Assembly: GCF_038002765.1 (NCBI RefSeq)
Contig: NZ_JBBODE010000001.1
Location: 310,001 to 374,000, forward strand
Reading direction: 5' to 3'
Length of the DNA stretch: 64,000 nt
DNA from: Peribacillus sp. FSL H8-0477
Lineage (GTDB): Bacteria; Bacillota; Bacilli; Bacillales; DSM-1321
The position numbers and the translations under genes are program-made. Below, one piece after another: positions 26,272 through 35,986 of the stretch. The notes beneath the pieces were generated by a model. The model made no database searches, had not been told where the DNA came from, and saw only the letters and a program-made list of their open reading frames with translations. How positions within the stretch are numbered: position 1 is the stretch's first letter; each line of letters begins with the position of its first letter.

Positions 26272-27180
26272 TTATCTGTTTTTTTCTTGTGGTGCGATAT
26301 CATTTTCACTTAAAAACTTCAATAAATCATTCCTCAGTTGCACTATTTCATTGTTTGCATTACTCCCATAATCCGAAAGCATCATATCCTTCACCATTTT
26401 AGTACGCAGCCATATCATAAAGAAAAAATCCAAAATGATATCCGGACATTTTAGCAGCATTTTAAATGCAGATGGATTAATCACAACATCAGCTTCTTGT
26501 ATTGCGCTTAAATACGTTTTTAAAGTGACTGTTATTTGGTGTGCCATTTTTCTGGTTCTAACTGTTTTTGCATCAATTAGTTTATTTTCAGCATATAAAA
26601 CGCTAAGCATGGCAATGTCCGATACTGAATGTGTAATTAGATACGCTTTCATATTCTTATTCATTGTATAGGGAAGTTTGACTGTATTTAATAAGTTTGC
26701 TATGTTTTCTACACGTTCTGTCACTACACCACTAATTTCTCCAAACACTGTAGCCGCTAGAATCTTTGGTGGAAATCGAGCATACAAAATTCCATTTTTA
26801 ATCTGCCCGCCAGCACCCGGAAAAGCTGGTAAAAGTTTATCTCCAACAATATCTACCCATGAATAAAATCCATTTGATTTACTAATCATTGTAACAATAT
26901 TTTTACTTTGATTGTCTTTTAGTGCTACTAACGCTGATTCAGACTGATTGTATCGAACTGTAACGAAAATTAAATCATAGACATCATCATCTTCAAGCGT
27001 ATCAATGACATTTACTTTAATAGATTTAGCCTCCCCTTTCACATGATACTGCAGGCCATTTTCTTTTAATGTTTTAAATCTATTAGAACGTGCAAAACAT
27101 CAGCCCCTGCTTCAATGAATTTGATTACGTATGCACTTCCTATCACACCTGCACCAAAAATTAAAATTCTATTTTGTTTT
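26272..27180 (-). pseudogene. Ketopantoate-reductase-family (PanE/ApbA-like) gene with an N-terminal frameshift
   Basis: The N-terminal Rossmann motif ILIFGAGVIGSAYVIKFIEA appears at about 27172-27105. A frame change near 27095 is followed by ARSNRFKTLKENGLQYHVKG and the rest of the protein (FVTVRYNQSESAL, AFPGAGGQIKNGILYARFPP). Both PanE-type domains are thus present, but the conserved catalytic region is divergent. One base lost in TTTTGCACG would explain the break. Without it, this would be an NADPH-dependent 2-oxo-acid reductase-like enzyme of unknown substrate. Confidence 0.75.
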
Positions 27181-27303
27181 ATTGATATAAAAATCTCTCC
27201 TTTTTTTTGCGGATTGCAAGTGTTGTCTTGCCAAATAGCATGATGAAAAGCTTTTTACGCTATAAATTCAGCAATCTTCACATTCTTACGTTGGTTGTAG
27301 ACA

Positions 27304-27807
27304 TTATTTCTTCCATCCTACTGCTATATCATTGGAGGGGAATTCAATAACCAATTTTAATTGAGGGGAATAAATATATCTCTCCCAATTTCTAACTTCT
27401 TCAACTCTGTGAATTATTTTAATTAGGTTTGTTTTAATGACATGTTGAAAGTTAAGGTCAATAATATAACATATTTCATTATTTACTTTATGATTTTTCA
27501 TTACTAGTTCTGCTAATGCACTTTCATAGTCAATAAAGTTAGAAAAGATAGTTTTGTAAAACATATGTGTCCATTCGATTCCATTATAACAAAATGGAAA
27601 TTCCCTAAATAATTCATCTATGATTTTTTTTGACTCTTCTTTTGATAAAATTTCTACTTCCTCCCCAGAATCAGTATTCGGGAATAAAGAATTAACTTCC
27701 TCTAAGATAATTTCGTAGTCTCTTTTTTCATCTTCTTCGATTCCTTTTTGTTTTTGCTTGTCTAGCAATTCTTTTAATCGTTCCTTTTTATCCTTCACTA
27801 TACTCAT
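27304..27807 (-). CDS. Hypothetical cytoplasmic protein
   Basis: A 167-residue protein without membrane segments. The first 60 residues are highly charged and helical (DKKERLKELLDKQKQKG...), followed by a compact region (ELFREFPFCYNGIEWTHMFYKTI) ending in a beta-rich segment (PSNDIAVGWKK). I do not recognise the family; size and composition resemble small immunity proteins, but no toxin gene is adjacent. The ribosome binding site is weak. Confidence 0.55.
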   Translation of the reverse strand: MSIVKDKKERLKELLDKQKQKGIEEDEKRDYEIILEEVNSLFPNTDSGEEVEILSKEESKKIIDELFREFPFCYNGIEWTHMFYKTIFSNFIDYESALAELVMKNHKVNNEICYIIDLNFQHVIKTNLIKIIHRVEEVRNWERYIYSPQLKLVIEFPSNDIAVGWKK

Positions 27808-28028
27808 CCTAACTATTTATTTGAGCGATCCTATTTATTCCACTTTTCAACACCCATCTTCTTTACCTAGACAGTGGAATTTTTATTAAATAATACCATA
27901 AAAGTGGAATTAAACCCTTTTGTCTGACTAGCAACACACCTTACGAAAATAGCCTAAATTAAATCGCTATTGAATTATACTCAGATTACATTGAACTAAG
28001 GAGAGACAGCTTAATTCTCTACCTATTC

Positions 28029-28304
28029 TTATAGGTTATAAGGTAGAAGATTGGGATTCATTACGATTGTAATAATACATATAGCTAACAGAATTGAACC
28101 AAATGATAGATACATTAACAATCCATTCTCCTCTTTAAAGAATGCTACACACGCAAAAAACAATCCGACTCCATAAATAGCACTGCCATAAAAAAAGCAG
28201 TCAATAGTTGTCATATATGGCAGAAATGGATTTAAAATTTGAATCATTAGCAACAAACCAATTACAGTTAAAGTGATTGATAACATACTATACTTTTTAT
28301 CCAA
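28029..28304 (-). CDS. Small membrane protein (91 aa), unknown
   Basis: Three predicted membrane segments (about 7-28, 38-54 and 64-84) with short charged loops (FKEEN). The start is TTG 28304, preceded by GGGGAAG 5 bp away. No recognised domain. It lies alone on the minus strand with about 120 bp on its upstream side. Confidence 0.5.
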   Translation of the reverse strand: MDKKYSMLSITLTVIGLLLMIQILNPFLPYMTTIDCFFYGSAIYGVGLFFACVAFFKEENGLLMYLSFGSILLAICIITIVMNPNLLPYNL

Positions 28305-28426
28305 ATTATCTTCCCCATTCTTTTATGTTCCGCTTTACCCATCTCTACTATAAAGTTTGTAATGAATAGAATGATAGAAAGTAAATTGTTTTATCATTAA
28401 ATACTGATTTTACTTTCCTCTTTAGA

Positions 28427-28750
28427 TTAGGCAAGTTGTTGTGGTTTCTTCTTTTTAAATAGACCAACAAGCAAAATAACAAGACCAGTTATAAAGATAG
28501 TAGGAAAAAATAAAGCGATCAACGCTACCGCCGCAAATCCATCTTTTACAATTACCGCAATAGAAATAGCTAAAGACCATGATAGTATTGGAGCAAATAT
28601 AATCATGGTTGTTATCCCCCAAAGAATCATTTTCACTTTATATGTCTTACCCTTGCATAAGTATAAAACTAGGGGTGTAAACCCAGCTATGATTAACCCA
28701 CATATAATTAGTAGTTGTGCAGCCACCATCATAAGCGTAACCCCTTTCAT
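28427..28750 (-). CDS. Small membrane protein (107 aa), unknown
   Basis: Three hydrophobic segments (about 5-29, 39-65 and 73-98) and a basic C-terminus (KKKKPQQ). I prefer ATG 28750, which has AGGG 7 bp upstream; a second ATG six bases earlier is possible. No family recognised. Confidence 0.5.
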   Translation of the reverse strand: MKGVTLMMVAAQLLIICGLIIAGFTPLVLYLCKGKTYKVKMILWGITTMIIFAPILSWSLAISIAVIVKDGFAAVALIALFFPTIFITGLVILLVGLFKKKKPQQLA

Positions 28751-28756
28751 GTTCAT

Positions 28757-29204
28757 CCCTAAGATTGTTTTCTTTCTCTTCGCAAAACGTTGTGGAAGCT
28801 AAGAAGGAATCGGTGAAATCGTAGTTTTGAATCACTTTTGACTGAACCCGATTCTCAGTACTATAAGGCTTAGGTTCGTGGAGAAGTTTTATCTCGATTT
28901 ATTTCATACTCATCCCATATTTGCATGCAGTACCTCCTTTTATCCGTTAAACGTATAATACCAATAAATCCCACCTATTTCCCAGTGTTTAATTAGAAAT
29001 TATTCACAAAAGAAAACACAAAACAAATAAATTGCTGACAGCTAGTTGGAAAGGACACGTTACCAGATACAAAAACTACCTTGCCCGAATACGGTTCAAA
29101 CACACTTAACACCAATGTAATTGAATTTAGTGATTGGGTATTTAGTGAGGTAATAACCTTTAATTCATTCTTCTAACAGTGAATTTCATAACAAATATCT
29201 TTTA
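28757..29204. other. Gap with no supported gene
   Basis: About 450 bp of AT-rich sequence. A frame at about 29030-29177 lacks any start codon and looks like background. Nothing else is supported here. Confidence 0.5.
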
Positions 29205-29244
29205 TGAAACAAAAACAAGGCATCGGAACCTAGTCCAATGCCTT
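29205..29244 (-). terminator. Terminator of the sugar ABC/GH43 operon
   Basis: On the minus strand GGCATTGGA pairs with TCCGATGCC (one G-T), followed by TTGTTTTTGTTTC. It lies 30 bp after the last permease gene. Confidence 0.75.
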
Positions 29245-29274
29245 TCACTATCCTATCTATTAGCTGTGACCGTA

Positions 29275-30162
29275 TCATCCTTTAAGCCCTGACATGGTAA
29301 TCCCTTGCACAAAGTACTTTTGTCCAATAAAGAACAGGATGAGTAAGGGAATGACTGTGATTAATGATACGGCCATTAGCATTTGAACTTGAGAGGAGCC
29401 ATATGAATTTTGGAAGAATTGTAACCCAATCGCGAGGGTGAAGTTTTCGTCGCTGTTTAGGTAAATCAACGGACTCATAAAGTCATTCCAGTGAAAAGCG
29501 ACCGATAAAACGGCGACGGTTATTAAGGCTGGTGCGATGGCTGGTACCAATATCTTATAGAAGATTTGGAATGTATTCGCGCCGTCAATTAACGCAGCTT
29601 CGTCTAACTCTTTAGGTATCGTTTTAAAGAATTGTCTTAGGAGAAAAATGTTGAACGCTCCCCCGCCAAAAAATGACGGCACAATCAGCGGTGCTAGTGT
29701 ATCCAGCCACCCAATTTTAGAGAACAAAATATAGGTAGGAATTAAAAGGACTTGGTTAGGGAGCATCATGGTTCCAAGTACGATGGCAAAGAGCAATCCA
29801 CTATATCGAGATCTGAATCTAGCAAACCCATACGCAACAACCGCTGCAGACATGACGGTACCTAGAACAGCTAAAGTAGTTACGACCACTGTATTCCACG
29901 TATACCTGGTAAAATCAGCATATTGCCAGCCTTCTATAAAATTATCCCAGGTGATGGTTTTCGGTATCAACTTTGGAGGAATTGTATAGACCTCTGTCGG
30001 CAATTTAAGAGCGGTTGCTACCATCCACAAAAATGGAAAAGCGAATACTGCCGCTAACACGACTAATAGTACATAATTAATGATTCTAGTAGCTATTTCC
30101 ATTTTTCCTTTTTTGGCTTTGTATTTAATGGTTGGGTTTTGTATGTTCACCTGTCCCTGCAT
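29275..30162 (-). CDS. Carbohydrate ABC transporter permease (MalG/AraQ type)
   Basis: A 295-residue inner-membrane permease of the CUT1 group with six membrane segments and the EAA loop KELDEAALIDGANTFQIFYKILVPAIAP, which contacts the ATPase. N-terminal cytoplasmic tail of about 25 residues. ATG 30162 is preceded by GGAGGTG. It follows the MalF-type permease by 17 bp. No ATP-binding gene is nearby, so a shared MsmX-like ATPase is expected, as is usual for Bacillus CUT1 systems. The adjacent GH43 enzyme suggests pentose oligosaccharides as substrate. Confidence 0.92.
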   Translation of the reverse strand: MQGQVNIQNPTIKYKAKKGKMEIATRIINYVLLVVLAAVFAFPFLWMVATALKLPTEVYTIPPKLIPKTITWDNFIEGWQYADFTRYTWNTVVVTTLAVLGTVMSAAVVAYGFARFRSRYSGLLFAIVLGTMMLPNQVLLIPTYILFSKIGWLDTLAPLIVPSFFGGGAFNIFLLRQFFKTIPKELDEAALIDGANTFQIFYKILVPAIAPALITVAVLSVAFHWNDFMSPLIYLNSDENFTLAIGLQFFQNSYGSSQVQMLMAVSLITVIPLLILFFIGQKYFVQGITMSGLKG

Positions 30163-30179
30163 GTTTCCACCTCCAAAAG

Positions 30180-31076
30180 TTAATTATCATAATACACCCA
30201 ATGCTTAGAAGTACGGTTTACAATGAGCGTTAAAATCATAATGATCGAGAATAAAATCCATGCCATGGTTGACGCATAGCCCATTTCACCATATTTGAAT
30301 GCATGGTTGTAGATATGCATCATGATGGTGTATGTAGCATAGTTAGGACCGCCTTCAGTCAATACATAGGGCTGCGTAAAGATTTGAAACCCATTGATGA
30401 CGCCGATGACTAAATTAAAAAATAATGTCGGTGTTAACATCGGAAGGGTAATACTAGTAAACTTTACCAATCGATTGGCCCCATCCATCTCTGCACTTTC
30501 ATATAATTGTTGTGGGATGTCCTGTAATCCCGCAAGTGTGATGATAATGGTGTTCCCGATTGACCAGGACGTCATAATGATGATCGCCGGCATCGCCCAT
30601 TTCTCATCGCTTAACCAATTGATTCCTTCTATTCCGAAAAACGAAAGAGCGTAATTTATGAGACCGTATTGCGCGTTAAAAATCCATCCCCATAATAACG
30701 TCACCGCAACCCCTGCCGTGATAAACGGCACATAAAAAGCGGTTCGGAAAATGGCCATTCCTTTGATATTTTTTTGATTAAGCAGAATGGCAATTATAAT
30801 CGAAAGGATTAAACTTAATGGAACTGAAACGGCAACAAAATAGAGTGTATTCAGCATCGATTTATAGAAAAGCGGATCTTGACTAAACGCCTTTTTAAAA
30901 TTTTCTAAGCCGACAAATTCACCGCTGCCTGTCATATCCGCATTGGTAAAGACCAAGATGATTGAATATACGACTGGGTACAAGGTGAAAATCAAAAAGC
31001 CTATTATCCATGGTGATATGTACATAAAAAATTGCCTAGATTCCCTTTTTTCCAAACTACTATAATTCTTTTTCAT
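30180..31076 (-). CDS. Carbohydrate ABC transporter permease (MalF/AraP type)
   Basis: A 298-residue CUT1 permease with six membrane segments and the EAA loop QQLYESAEMDGANRLVKFTSITLPMLTP. I start at ATG 31076 because GAGGTGAT lies just upstream; a longer frame of 20 residues has no good site. Second gene of the transport set, between the binding protein and the MalG-type permease. Confidence 0.92.
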   Translation of the reverse strand: MKKNYSSLEKRESRQFFMYISPWIIGFLIFTLYPVVYSIILVFTNADMTGSGEFVGLENFKKAFSQDPLFYKSMLNTLYFVAVSVPLSLILSIIIAILLNQKNIKGMAIFRTAFYVPFITAGVAVTLLWGWIFNAQYGLINYALSFFGIEGINWLSDEKWAMPAIIIMTSWSIGNTIIITLAGLQDIPQQLYESAEMDGANRLVKFTSITLPMLTPTLFFNLVIGVINGFQIFTQPYVLTEGGPNYATYTIMMHIYNHAFKYGEMGYASTMAWILFSIIMILTLIVNRTSKHWVYYDN

Positions 31077-31110
31077 ACCATCACCTCTTATTGTATGGAT
31101 TAAAAAAGGC

Positions 31111-31138
31111 AGGTGAGGAATGTAACCTTTCCTCACCT
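31111..31138 (-). terminator. Intercistronic attenuating hairpin after the binding-protein gene
   Basis: AGGTGAGGAA (31111-31120) pairs perfectly with TTCCTCACCT (31129-31138); on the minus strand it is followed by GCCTTTTTTAA. A partial terminator here would make more binding protein than permease, a common arrangement. Confidence 0.75.
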
Positions 31139-31148
31139 TTACAACTCG

Positions 31149-32432
31149 TTATTTTTGATGAACTTCATCAAGCGCTTTTTGTATTTTTGGTGCATATTTT
31201 TCAACAGCCTCTTTTGCTGAACTTTTCTCCGTGGTTATTTCCTCCATCAATTGTTCAAATACGTCTGTCGCTTTATTTAATGCACCGCCCCAAGGAGCCT
31301 GCACGGCATCTTCAAGTCCGGACATATAGTCAGTCTGTTTGATATCGGTATTGGGAATCTTCATTTCTGCAAAAGTAGTCTCAGCCGATTCTTTTAAGGC
31401 AGGGATCCCAACTTTCGCATAAATATCATTTACCTCTTTATCCATTGAGATTGTCTTGATATATTCCCAAGCAAGCTCCTTATTCTTTGAATCTTTATTC
31501 ATAGCAAAACCCGTTTGGAATTTGATATTGACACTTTTCCCATTCGGATCTTTAGGAGGTAACACAACTCCCCATTCAAAGTTCTTGCCTACCTTTTTGG
31601 CTATATCACCGGCTTCAAATAATCCTAGTGGATACATCGCTGCTTTTTGAGAGACAAACATCGCGTCCGTAGGAATACTATTCGAAGCAGCATCATCAGG
31701 CAGTACTTTTTTGCTCACTAGCTTTTCAATTAGCTCCAATGATTTGATCGTTTTTGGATCATCTATAGTCTGCTTCGTCCAATCACTGTTATAGGGACCT
31801 CCGCCATAGTAGTAGGTAGCAAAACGATTTTGAACCCAATGGGAAACCATCCCATAGGTTCTGTCGCCTCCAGATCCTGAAGATACCTTTTCAGCGATAT
31901 CAGCGAAATCATCCCAGGTCCAGTCCTCGGTTGGATAAGGAACTCCGGCTTTGTCGAAAATGCTTTTATTGTATGCCATTAAAAACGTGGATTGCGTGGT
32001 CGGCATCCCTTCCCGGTTGCCATCAGGCGTTACATACCCATCGTCCGCCCCTGGGGTGAAATCTGCCACATCGATCTTATCCTTTTCTAAATAGGGAGTT
32101 AAATCTTCCAGCCATTTTGACCGAAGCCCTTTCCAGTCAGGAGACATCATAATCACATCCGCAGCATTCCCTGCCGCTAGTGCTGCATCAAGCTTCTGGT
32201 CCACACTATCTGCCGGAAGCCATATTTCTTTCACTTTTACGTCAGGATACATTTTTTTAAATACTTTTGTCGCATCCTTCCGAGCTTGTAATTCTTCTCC
32301 GCCACCCCATCCCATAATCGTGATTTCACCAGAATTCTTACCCCCATCTTCTTTATTACTGCTTTCACTTGAACAAGCTGTGATAAGAAATAGACATAAA
32401 CTAGCAAACAATAGCGTTACAAGTTTTTTCAT
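31149..32432 (-). CDS. Sugar ABC transporter substrate-binding lipoprotein
   Basis: A 427-residue CUT1 solute-binding protein. The N-terminus has a lipoprotein signal (LLFASLCLFLITACSSE; acylated Cys20) and the body shows family features such as ITIMGWGGGEE, DVIMMSPDWK and AMNKDSKNKELAWEYIK. It catches oligosaccharide at the outer membrane face and delivers it to the two permeases encoded next. It follows the GH43 gene by 97 bp and is on the same strand. Confidence 0.93.
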   Translation of the reverse strand: MKKLVTLLFASLCLFLITACSSESSNKEDGGKNSGEITIMGWGGGEELQARKDATKVFKKMYPDVKVKEIWLPADSVDQKLDAALAAGNAADVIMMSPDWKGLRSKWLEDLTPYLEKDKIDVADFTPGADDGYVTPDGNREGMPTTQSTFLMAYNKSIFDKAGVPYPTEDWTWDDFADIAEKVSSGSGGDRTYGMVSHWVQNRFATYYYGGGPYNSDWTKQTIDDPKTIKSLELIEKLVSKKVLPDDAASNSIPTDAMFVSQKAAMYPLGLFEAGDIAKKVGKNFEWGVVLPPKDPNGKSVNIKFQTGFAMNKDSKNKELAWEYIKTISMDKEVNDIYAKVGIPALKESAETTFAEMKIPNTDIKQTDYMSGLEDAVQAPWGGALNKATDVFEQLMEEITTEKSSAKEAVEKYAPKIQKALDEVHQK

Positions 32433-32529
32433 ACAGTTTCTCTCCCTTGTTCTATAATTTCAATAACGGCTGCTATACTAAACTCGCAATCTGCCTTGTA
32501 CTTTCACAAGTCTGATAATTCTGATATTT

Positions 32530-33939
32530 TTATTCCAGTGTAAACGAAGCTAGATTGGCTCTGCCTTTTCCTGCATACGTAAAATAGAGTGATTGTACCC
32601 CATCAGGGATTTCTATATCAGATGCATACTCGGTCCAGACACTCGTATAATTCACTGGGATGCTCGCAAGTACCGGACCATTCCATGATGTTTTCACGTC
32701 AAATGTACCGTTACAGTAACCTCTCACCTTGATACTGATACTTTGGATTCCCTGACAATCAAAATATTTAAATCCAGCTGTTGCAGAGTCTGTCATATTA
32801 GCAATGTACCCTGTTTCTTCATCCCCATCTTTTCCATCTTGCGTTATTTTCGGAAATTGGGTATCCATCCATAAATCACCTGTGTACATGGCTTCATCGC
32901 GACAGAAAAGATTACAGGCAATATACGCAGGGTATTCTCCGCGTCCAGTAAGTGGTCCGTCATTCGAACCACAAGAGGTCATCTCTACCTGTGGAATGGT
33001 ACCATCATCTAGAAGCTCAATTTTTTCTACACAGCCTTGTCGACTGAAATTCGAACCATTCGTATGTCTATGATAAAAAATGTACCAGTCATCGTTGATC
33101 TCCACGATACTTCCATGATTATTCCCGCCGTAAAACATCGGCTTTTCTGCTGGTTTATACGTTTCGATATGCAAGTCGTTATTGCTGACAATAACGCCTC
33201 CATAGACAAAATCCTTCGTAGGATGTTTGCTCGTGGCATAACATAGTTCATGCATAACGATAGAAGAGTAGACAAAATAATACGTATCGCCTTTTTTCCT
33301 GATTGACGGAGCCTCAAAGAAGGCATGTCCCTCAAAACTACTCCCCGCACTATAGGGTTCACTCGGTGCCACAAACACCGGTGCTTCCACAATCGTCAGC
33401 ATGTCCGGTCCGAGAACCGTTGCCATCGCCCCGCTTCTTGATTGATCACCTTTCCCACAAAAGCCAGTATATAAGTAGGTTTGATCACCTTCTGTCAATA
33501 CACCAGGGTCAAACTGAGGTTCGTCCCCCTCTTTTTCGCCTAGTCGAACTCCATCTGCATAGTGGACATACCCATAAAATTCATACTTTCCTGCCGGCGT
33601 ATCACAGACAGCCACTGAAACAACAGCGACTTTGTCCAGCACATAATACAAATAATACCGTCCATCTGGTCCAACTGTGACGTCAGGTGCATATAAACAC
33701 ATATTTCCAGCTTCATTGAGTGGATCAGCTGTCTTTTTATAAATGACCCCTTCGTATCGCCAATCGCCCATGTCATCTACGGGTGCTGACCAGCATACAT
33801 AATCATTTAAACAATACGCTTGCCCATTAAAGCGATCGTGGGAGCCGTATACATAGACTCGATCATGAAAGACATACGGCTCTCCGTCTGGTATGTATTC
33901 CCATGATGGCAGGTATGGATTAACTCCTTGCTTTTTCAT
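32530..33939 (-). CDS. Glycoside hydrolase family 43 (arabinofuranosidase/xylosidase type) with C-terminal CBM6-like domain
   Basis: A 469-residue enzyme without a signal peptide, so probably intracellular. The five-bladed propeller (about 8-320) shows NPYLPSWEYIPDGEPYVF, YGSHD, LYAPDV (D87, likely pKa modulator) and FFEAPSI (E210, likely general acid). The last 130 residues resemble a carbohydrate-binding beta-sandwich (FKYFDCQGIQSISIKVRGY...). It would split arabinoxylan-derived oligosaccharides after import by the ABC system. I chose ATG 33939 (GGAG 8 bp upstream); a GTG is one codon earlier. First gene of the operon, behind two operator copies and a cre site. Confidence 0.9.
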   Translation of the reverse strand: MKKQGVNPYLPSWEYIPDGEPYVFHDRVYVYGSHDRFNGQAYCLNDYVCWSAPVDDMGDWRYEGVIYKKTADPLNEAGNMCLYAPDVTVGPDGRYYLYYVLDKVAVVSVAVCDTPAGKYEFYGYVHYADGVRLGEKEGDEPQFDPGVLTEGDQTYLYTGFCGKGDQSRSGAMATVLGPDMLTIVEAPVFVAPSEPYSAGSSFEGHAFFEAPSIRKKGDTYYFVYSSIVMHELCYATSKHPTKDFVYGGVIVSNNDLHIETYKPAEKPMFYGGNNHGSIVEINDDWYIFYHRHTNGSNFSRQGCVEKIELLDDGTIPQVEMTSCGSNDGPLTGRGEYPAYIACNLFCRDEAMYTGDLWMDTQFPKITQDGKDGDEETGYIANMTDSATAGFKYFDCQGIQSISIKVRGYCNGTFDVKTSWNGPVLASIPVNYTSVWTEYASDIEIPDGVQSLYFTYAGKGRANLASFTLE

Positions 33940-34003
33940 CACTCACTCTCCTCCATTTCTAACGCATGCGTTTGTAGGATGTTTCAACATCCTTCCATCG
34001 TTC

Positions 34004-34017
34004 CGTGTTCGTACACG
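34004..34017. promoter_or_regulatory. Putative LacI operator, copy 1
   Basis: CGTGTTCGTACACG has 5-bp inverted arms (CGTGT/ACACG). An identical 14-mer lies at 34080-34093, 76 bp away. The spacing of about seven helical turns would allow looping by the LacI-family regulator encoded divergently in the gene order next door (34240-35229). Confidence 0.65.
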
Positions 34018-34079
34018 AAAAAGCCACTATGTCTTCATTTTGACCCTTCTTTCGCCTAACGACCTGCGTGCCTCCGTAC

Positions 34080-34093
34080 CGTGTTCGTACACG
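34080..34093. promoter_or_regulatory. Putative LacI operator, copy 2
   Basis: Second exact copy of CGTGTTCGTACACG. It abuts a cre-like site and, like copy 1, sits in the promoter region of the GH43 operon. Confidence 0.65.
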
Positions 34094-34094
34094 A

Positions 34095-34108
34095 TTTAAG
34101 CGCTTACA
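34095..34108 (-). promoter_or_regulatory. cre site (CcpA)
   Basis: The minus strand reads TGTAAGCGCTTAAA, matching the cre consensus TGWAAGCGYTWNCW at 13 of 14 positions. Its place directly beside the operator suggests carbon catabolite repression of the GH43-ABC operon. Confidence 0.75.
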
Positions 34109-34239
34109 TTTTGTTAACACGAACTATATTCGAAGACGATCCTGCCCCTTACAAATCATGAGTTTATACTAACATTCTTACTAAACACGGGTCAACCATT
34201 ATTTGGAATTTTCTAACTACTTTTTTTAGTCAGTAGTAA

Positions 34240-35229
34240 TCAAATTGAATCACCTTTAATCATCTCATAATCTAGCAAAGGCGTTGGGATAAATTCACGA
34301 TGTTCAATTCTGTTAATGATGCTTTCTATAGCCTTCGTGCCCAGTTCATTAATGGGATATTTCACCGTTGTTAATCGAGGGGAAACATATTTTAGCATTT
34401 CGATATCATCAAAACCCATTACGCCAACATCCTCTGGAATTCTTACCCCTTGTTTTTTTAGAAAATTCATTACTTCTAATGCATAGAGATCAGTTGAACA
34501 GATAATAGCGGCTTTTTCATGACTAAAAATGATCTCTTCCAACTCGTTAAGATAGTCTCGATTTTTTACAATATACGGTTTAGTCGTTATCTTATTATTC
34601 TTTAGCCCTTCTAAAAATCCAGCAAGCCTCTCTTCTTGCGTATAAATATTTGTTTGCCCCAAATAAGTAAGCGGCGGACTAATATAAATGAATGTTTGAT
34701 AATGATTTTGACGAACGATATATTCCGTAGCTTCCCTCATGGCTTGACGTTCGCGAACCCCGATGAATTCCCACTTATCAGAAACAAAATTCAAAATGGT
34801 AATGATCGGGATTGTCAGCGTACTTAAGTAAGACTCAAATTGCTCTCCCTTATTCACCGTTAACAAGATAATACCATCCACTTTTCGATTCACTAAGTGT
34901 TCAATACAGTCAATTTCATCTTTCTTATTTTTATCTGATAGAGTGATATAAACAAAATACCCTAGTTTTCTAGCTTTGACCTCAATGGCATTTAATAATT
35001 GGGCAAACGATTGGTTATATAAATCAAACAAGACAACCCCAATCGTATTTGTTTTTCCCATTACTAGACCTCTCGCTGTATAATCCGGTTGGTAATTCAT
35101 TTCTTCGGCCACTTTGAGGATCTTTTTTTTAGTCTCTTCGCTAATTCCTAATCGATTATTCAGTGCTCGATCCACTGTTCCCGCTGACACGCCACAAGCA
35201 TTCGCAATATCTTTGATTTTCACCTTCAT
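34240..35229 (-). CDS. LacI-family transcriptional regulator
   Basis: A 329-residue regulator: HTH MKVKIKDIANACGVSAGTVDRALNNR at the N-terminus, hinge NYQPDYTARGL, then the periplasmic-binding-protein-like effector domain, including GVMGFDDIEMLKYVSPRLTTVKYPI. The VDRALN form of the recognition helix differs from the usual VSR(A/V)LN, so its operator may be unusual. ATG 35229 lies 9 bp after GGAGG. It is 26 bp after yesL-like gene on the same strand, and its likely targets are the paired sites at 34004 and 34080. Confidence 0.92.
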   Translation of the reverse strand: MKVKIKDIANACGVSAGTVDRALNNRLGISEETKKKILKVAEEMNYQPDYTARGLVMGKTNTIGVVLFDLYNQSFAQLLNAIEVKARKLGYFVYITLSDKNKKDEIDCIEHLVNRKVDGIILLTVNKGEQFESYLSTLTIPIITILNFVSDKWEFIGVRERQAMREATEYIVRQNHYQTFIYISPPLTYLGQTNIYTQEERLAGFLEGLKNNKITTKPYIVKNRDYLNELEEIIFSHEKAAIICSTDLYALEVMNFLKKQGVRIPEDVGVMGFDDIEMLKYVSPRLTTVKYPINELGTKAIESIINRIEHREFIPTPLLDYEMIKGDSI

Positions 35230-35255
35230 CGTCACTCACCTCCTTCCAAGCCAAC

Positions 35256-35894
35256 TTAACTTTGTACTTGATACTTACTTTGCTTTTTAGCGATTCGCTT
35301 AAAAGCAGTCGCTGCTCCAAACATGATGATGATGGAGATGACACTCATGCTAAAAAACGGAATAAACCCTGGAAGATAGGATATTACCATACAAAAAAAT
35401 AAGAGCGCGGTCACGATTAAAAGGGTAGTGGGCAGATTTAGGAGCCCAATAAAAAACGCATATTTAAAATAGTGTAGAAATCTTAATTCAAAATGAACAT
35501 AAACAGGAAAGAAATAGAGAAGGATGAGTAAATAACTACAGGTAATAATCAATAACGGAACACCCAAAACAGCTAGAAACATCCCCCCGATGGACAAAAC
35601 AAGCTTTAGATCATAATACAAGAAAAAACCAGCTGCCACTAAAAAGAACCCATACAAATTAGCTGGAAGGAACTCCTTTTTATACGTTTGAAAAAACGTT
35701 TGAAAAATAGGAATATCCGTTTCCGACATAGTCCACTTTCTAACTACGGTAAACAAGGCGACCGTTGCGGGCATGATTCCAAAAAGAATAAGCCCAGCCA
35801 CTGTAAAAAGGAGCCATACTAGATTGACGATGACAATTTTCGCAATCCACTCACATACATTGTAAGCTTTACTAGTTAAACGATCGATTTGCAC
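35256..35894 (-). CDS. YesL-family (DUF624) membrane protein
   Basis: A 212-residue protein with five or six membrane segments. It has the YesL/DUF624 N-terminus (YNVCEWIAKIVIVNLVWLLF, then GIMPATVALFTVVRKW). The start is GTG 35894, with GGGGAGGTG upstream. DUF624 genes are frequently found in Bacillales sugar ABC and glycoside hydrolase loci; function is unknown. In operon with the LacI regulator downstream. Confidence 0.88.
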   Translation of the reverse strand: MQIDRLTSKAYNVCEWIAKIVIVNLVWLLFTVAGLILFGIMPATVALFTVVRKWTMSETDIPIFQTFFQTYKKEFLPANLYGFFLVAAGFFLYYDLKLVLSIGGMFLAVLGVPLLIITCSYLLILLYFFPVYVHFELRFLHYFKYAFFIGLLNLPTTLLIVTALLFFCMVISYLPGFIPFFSMSVISIIIMFGAATAFKRIAKKQSKYQVQS

Positions 35895-35986
35895 ATCGCT
35901 CACCTCCCCTAAAACATTTTTTACATATATTATCATTTCTACCATTCTAAAGATACTATAACTTCTTACTTTATTAAGGCGCCTTA

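Noticed and set aside
29030..29177. Possible small gene (frame QLVGKDTLPDTKTTLPEYGS...)
   Set aside because: No start codon or ribosome binding site and no recognisable domain; AT-rich background frame.
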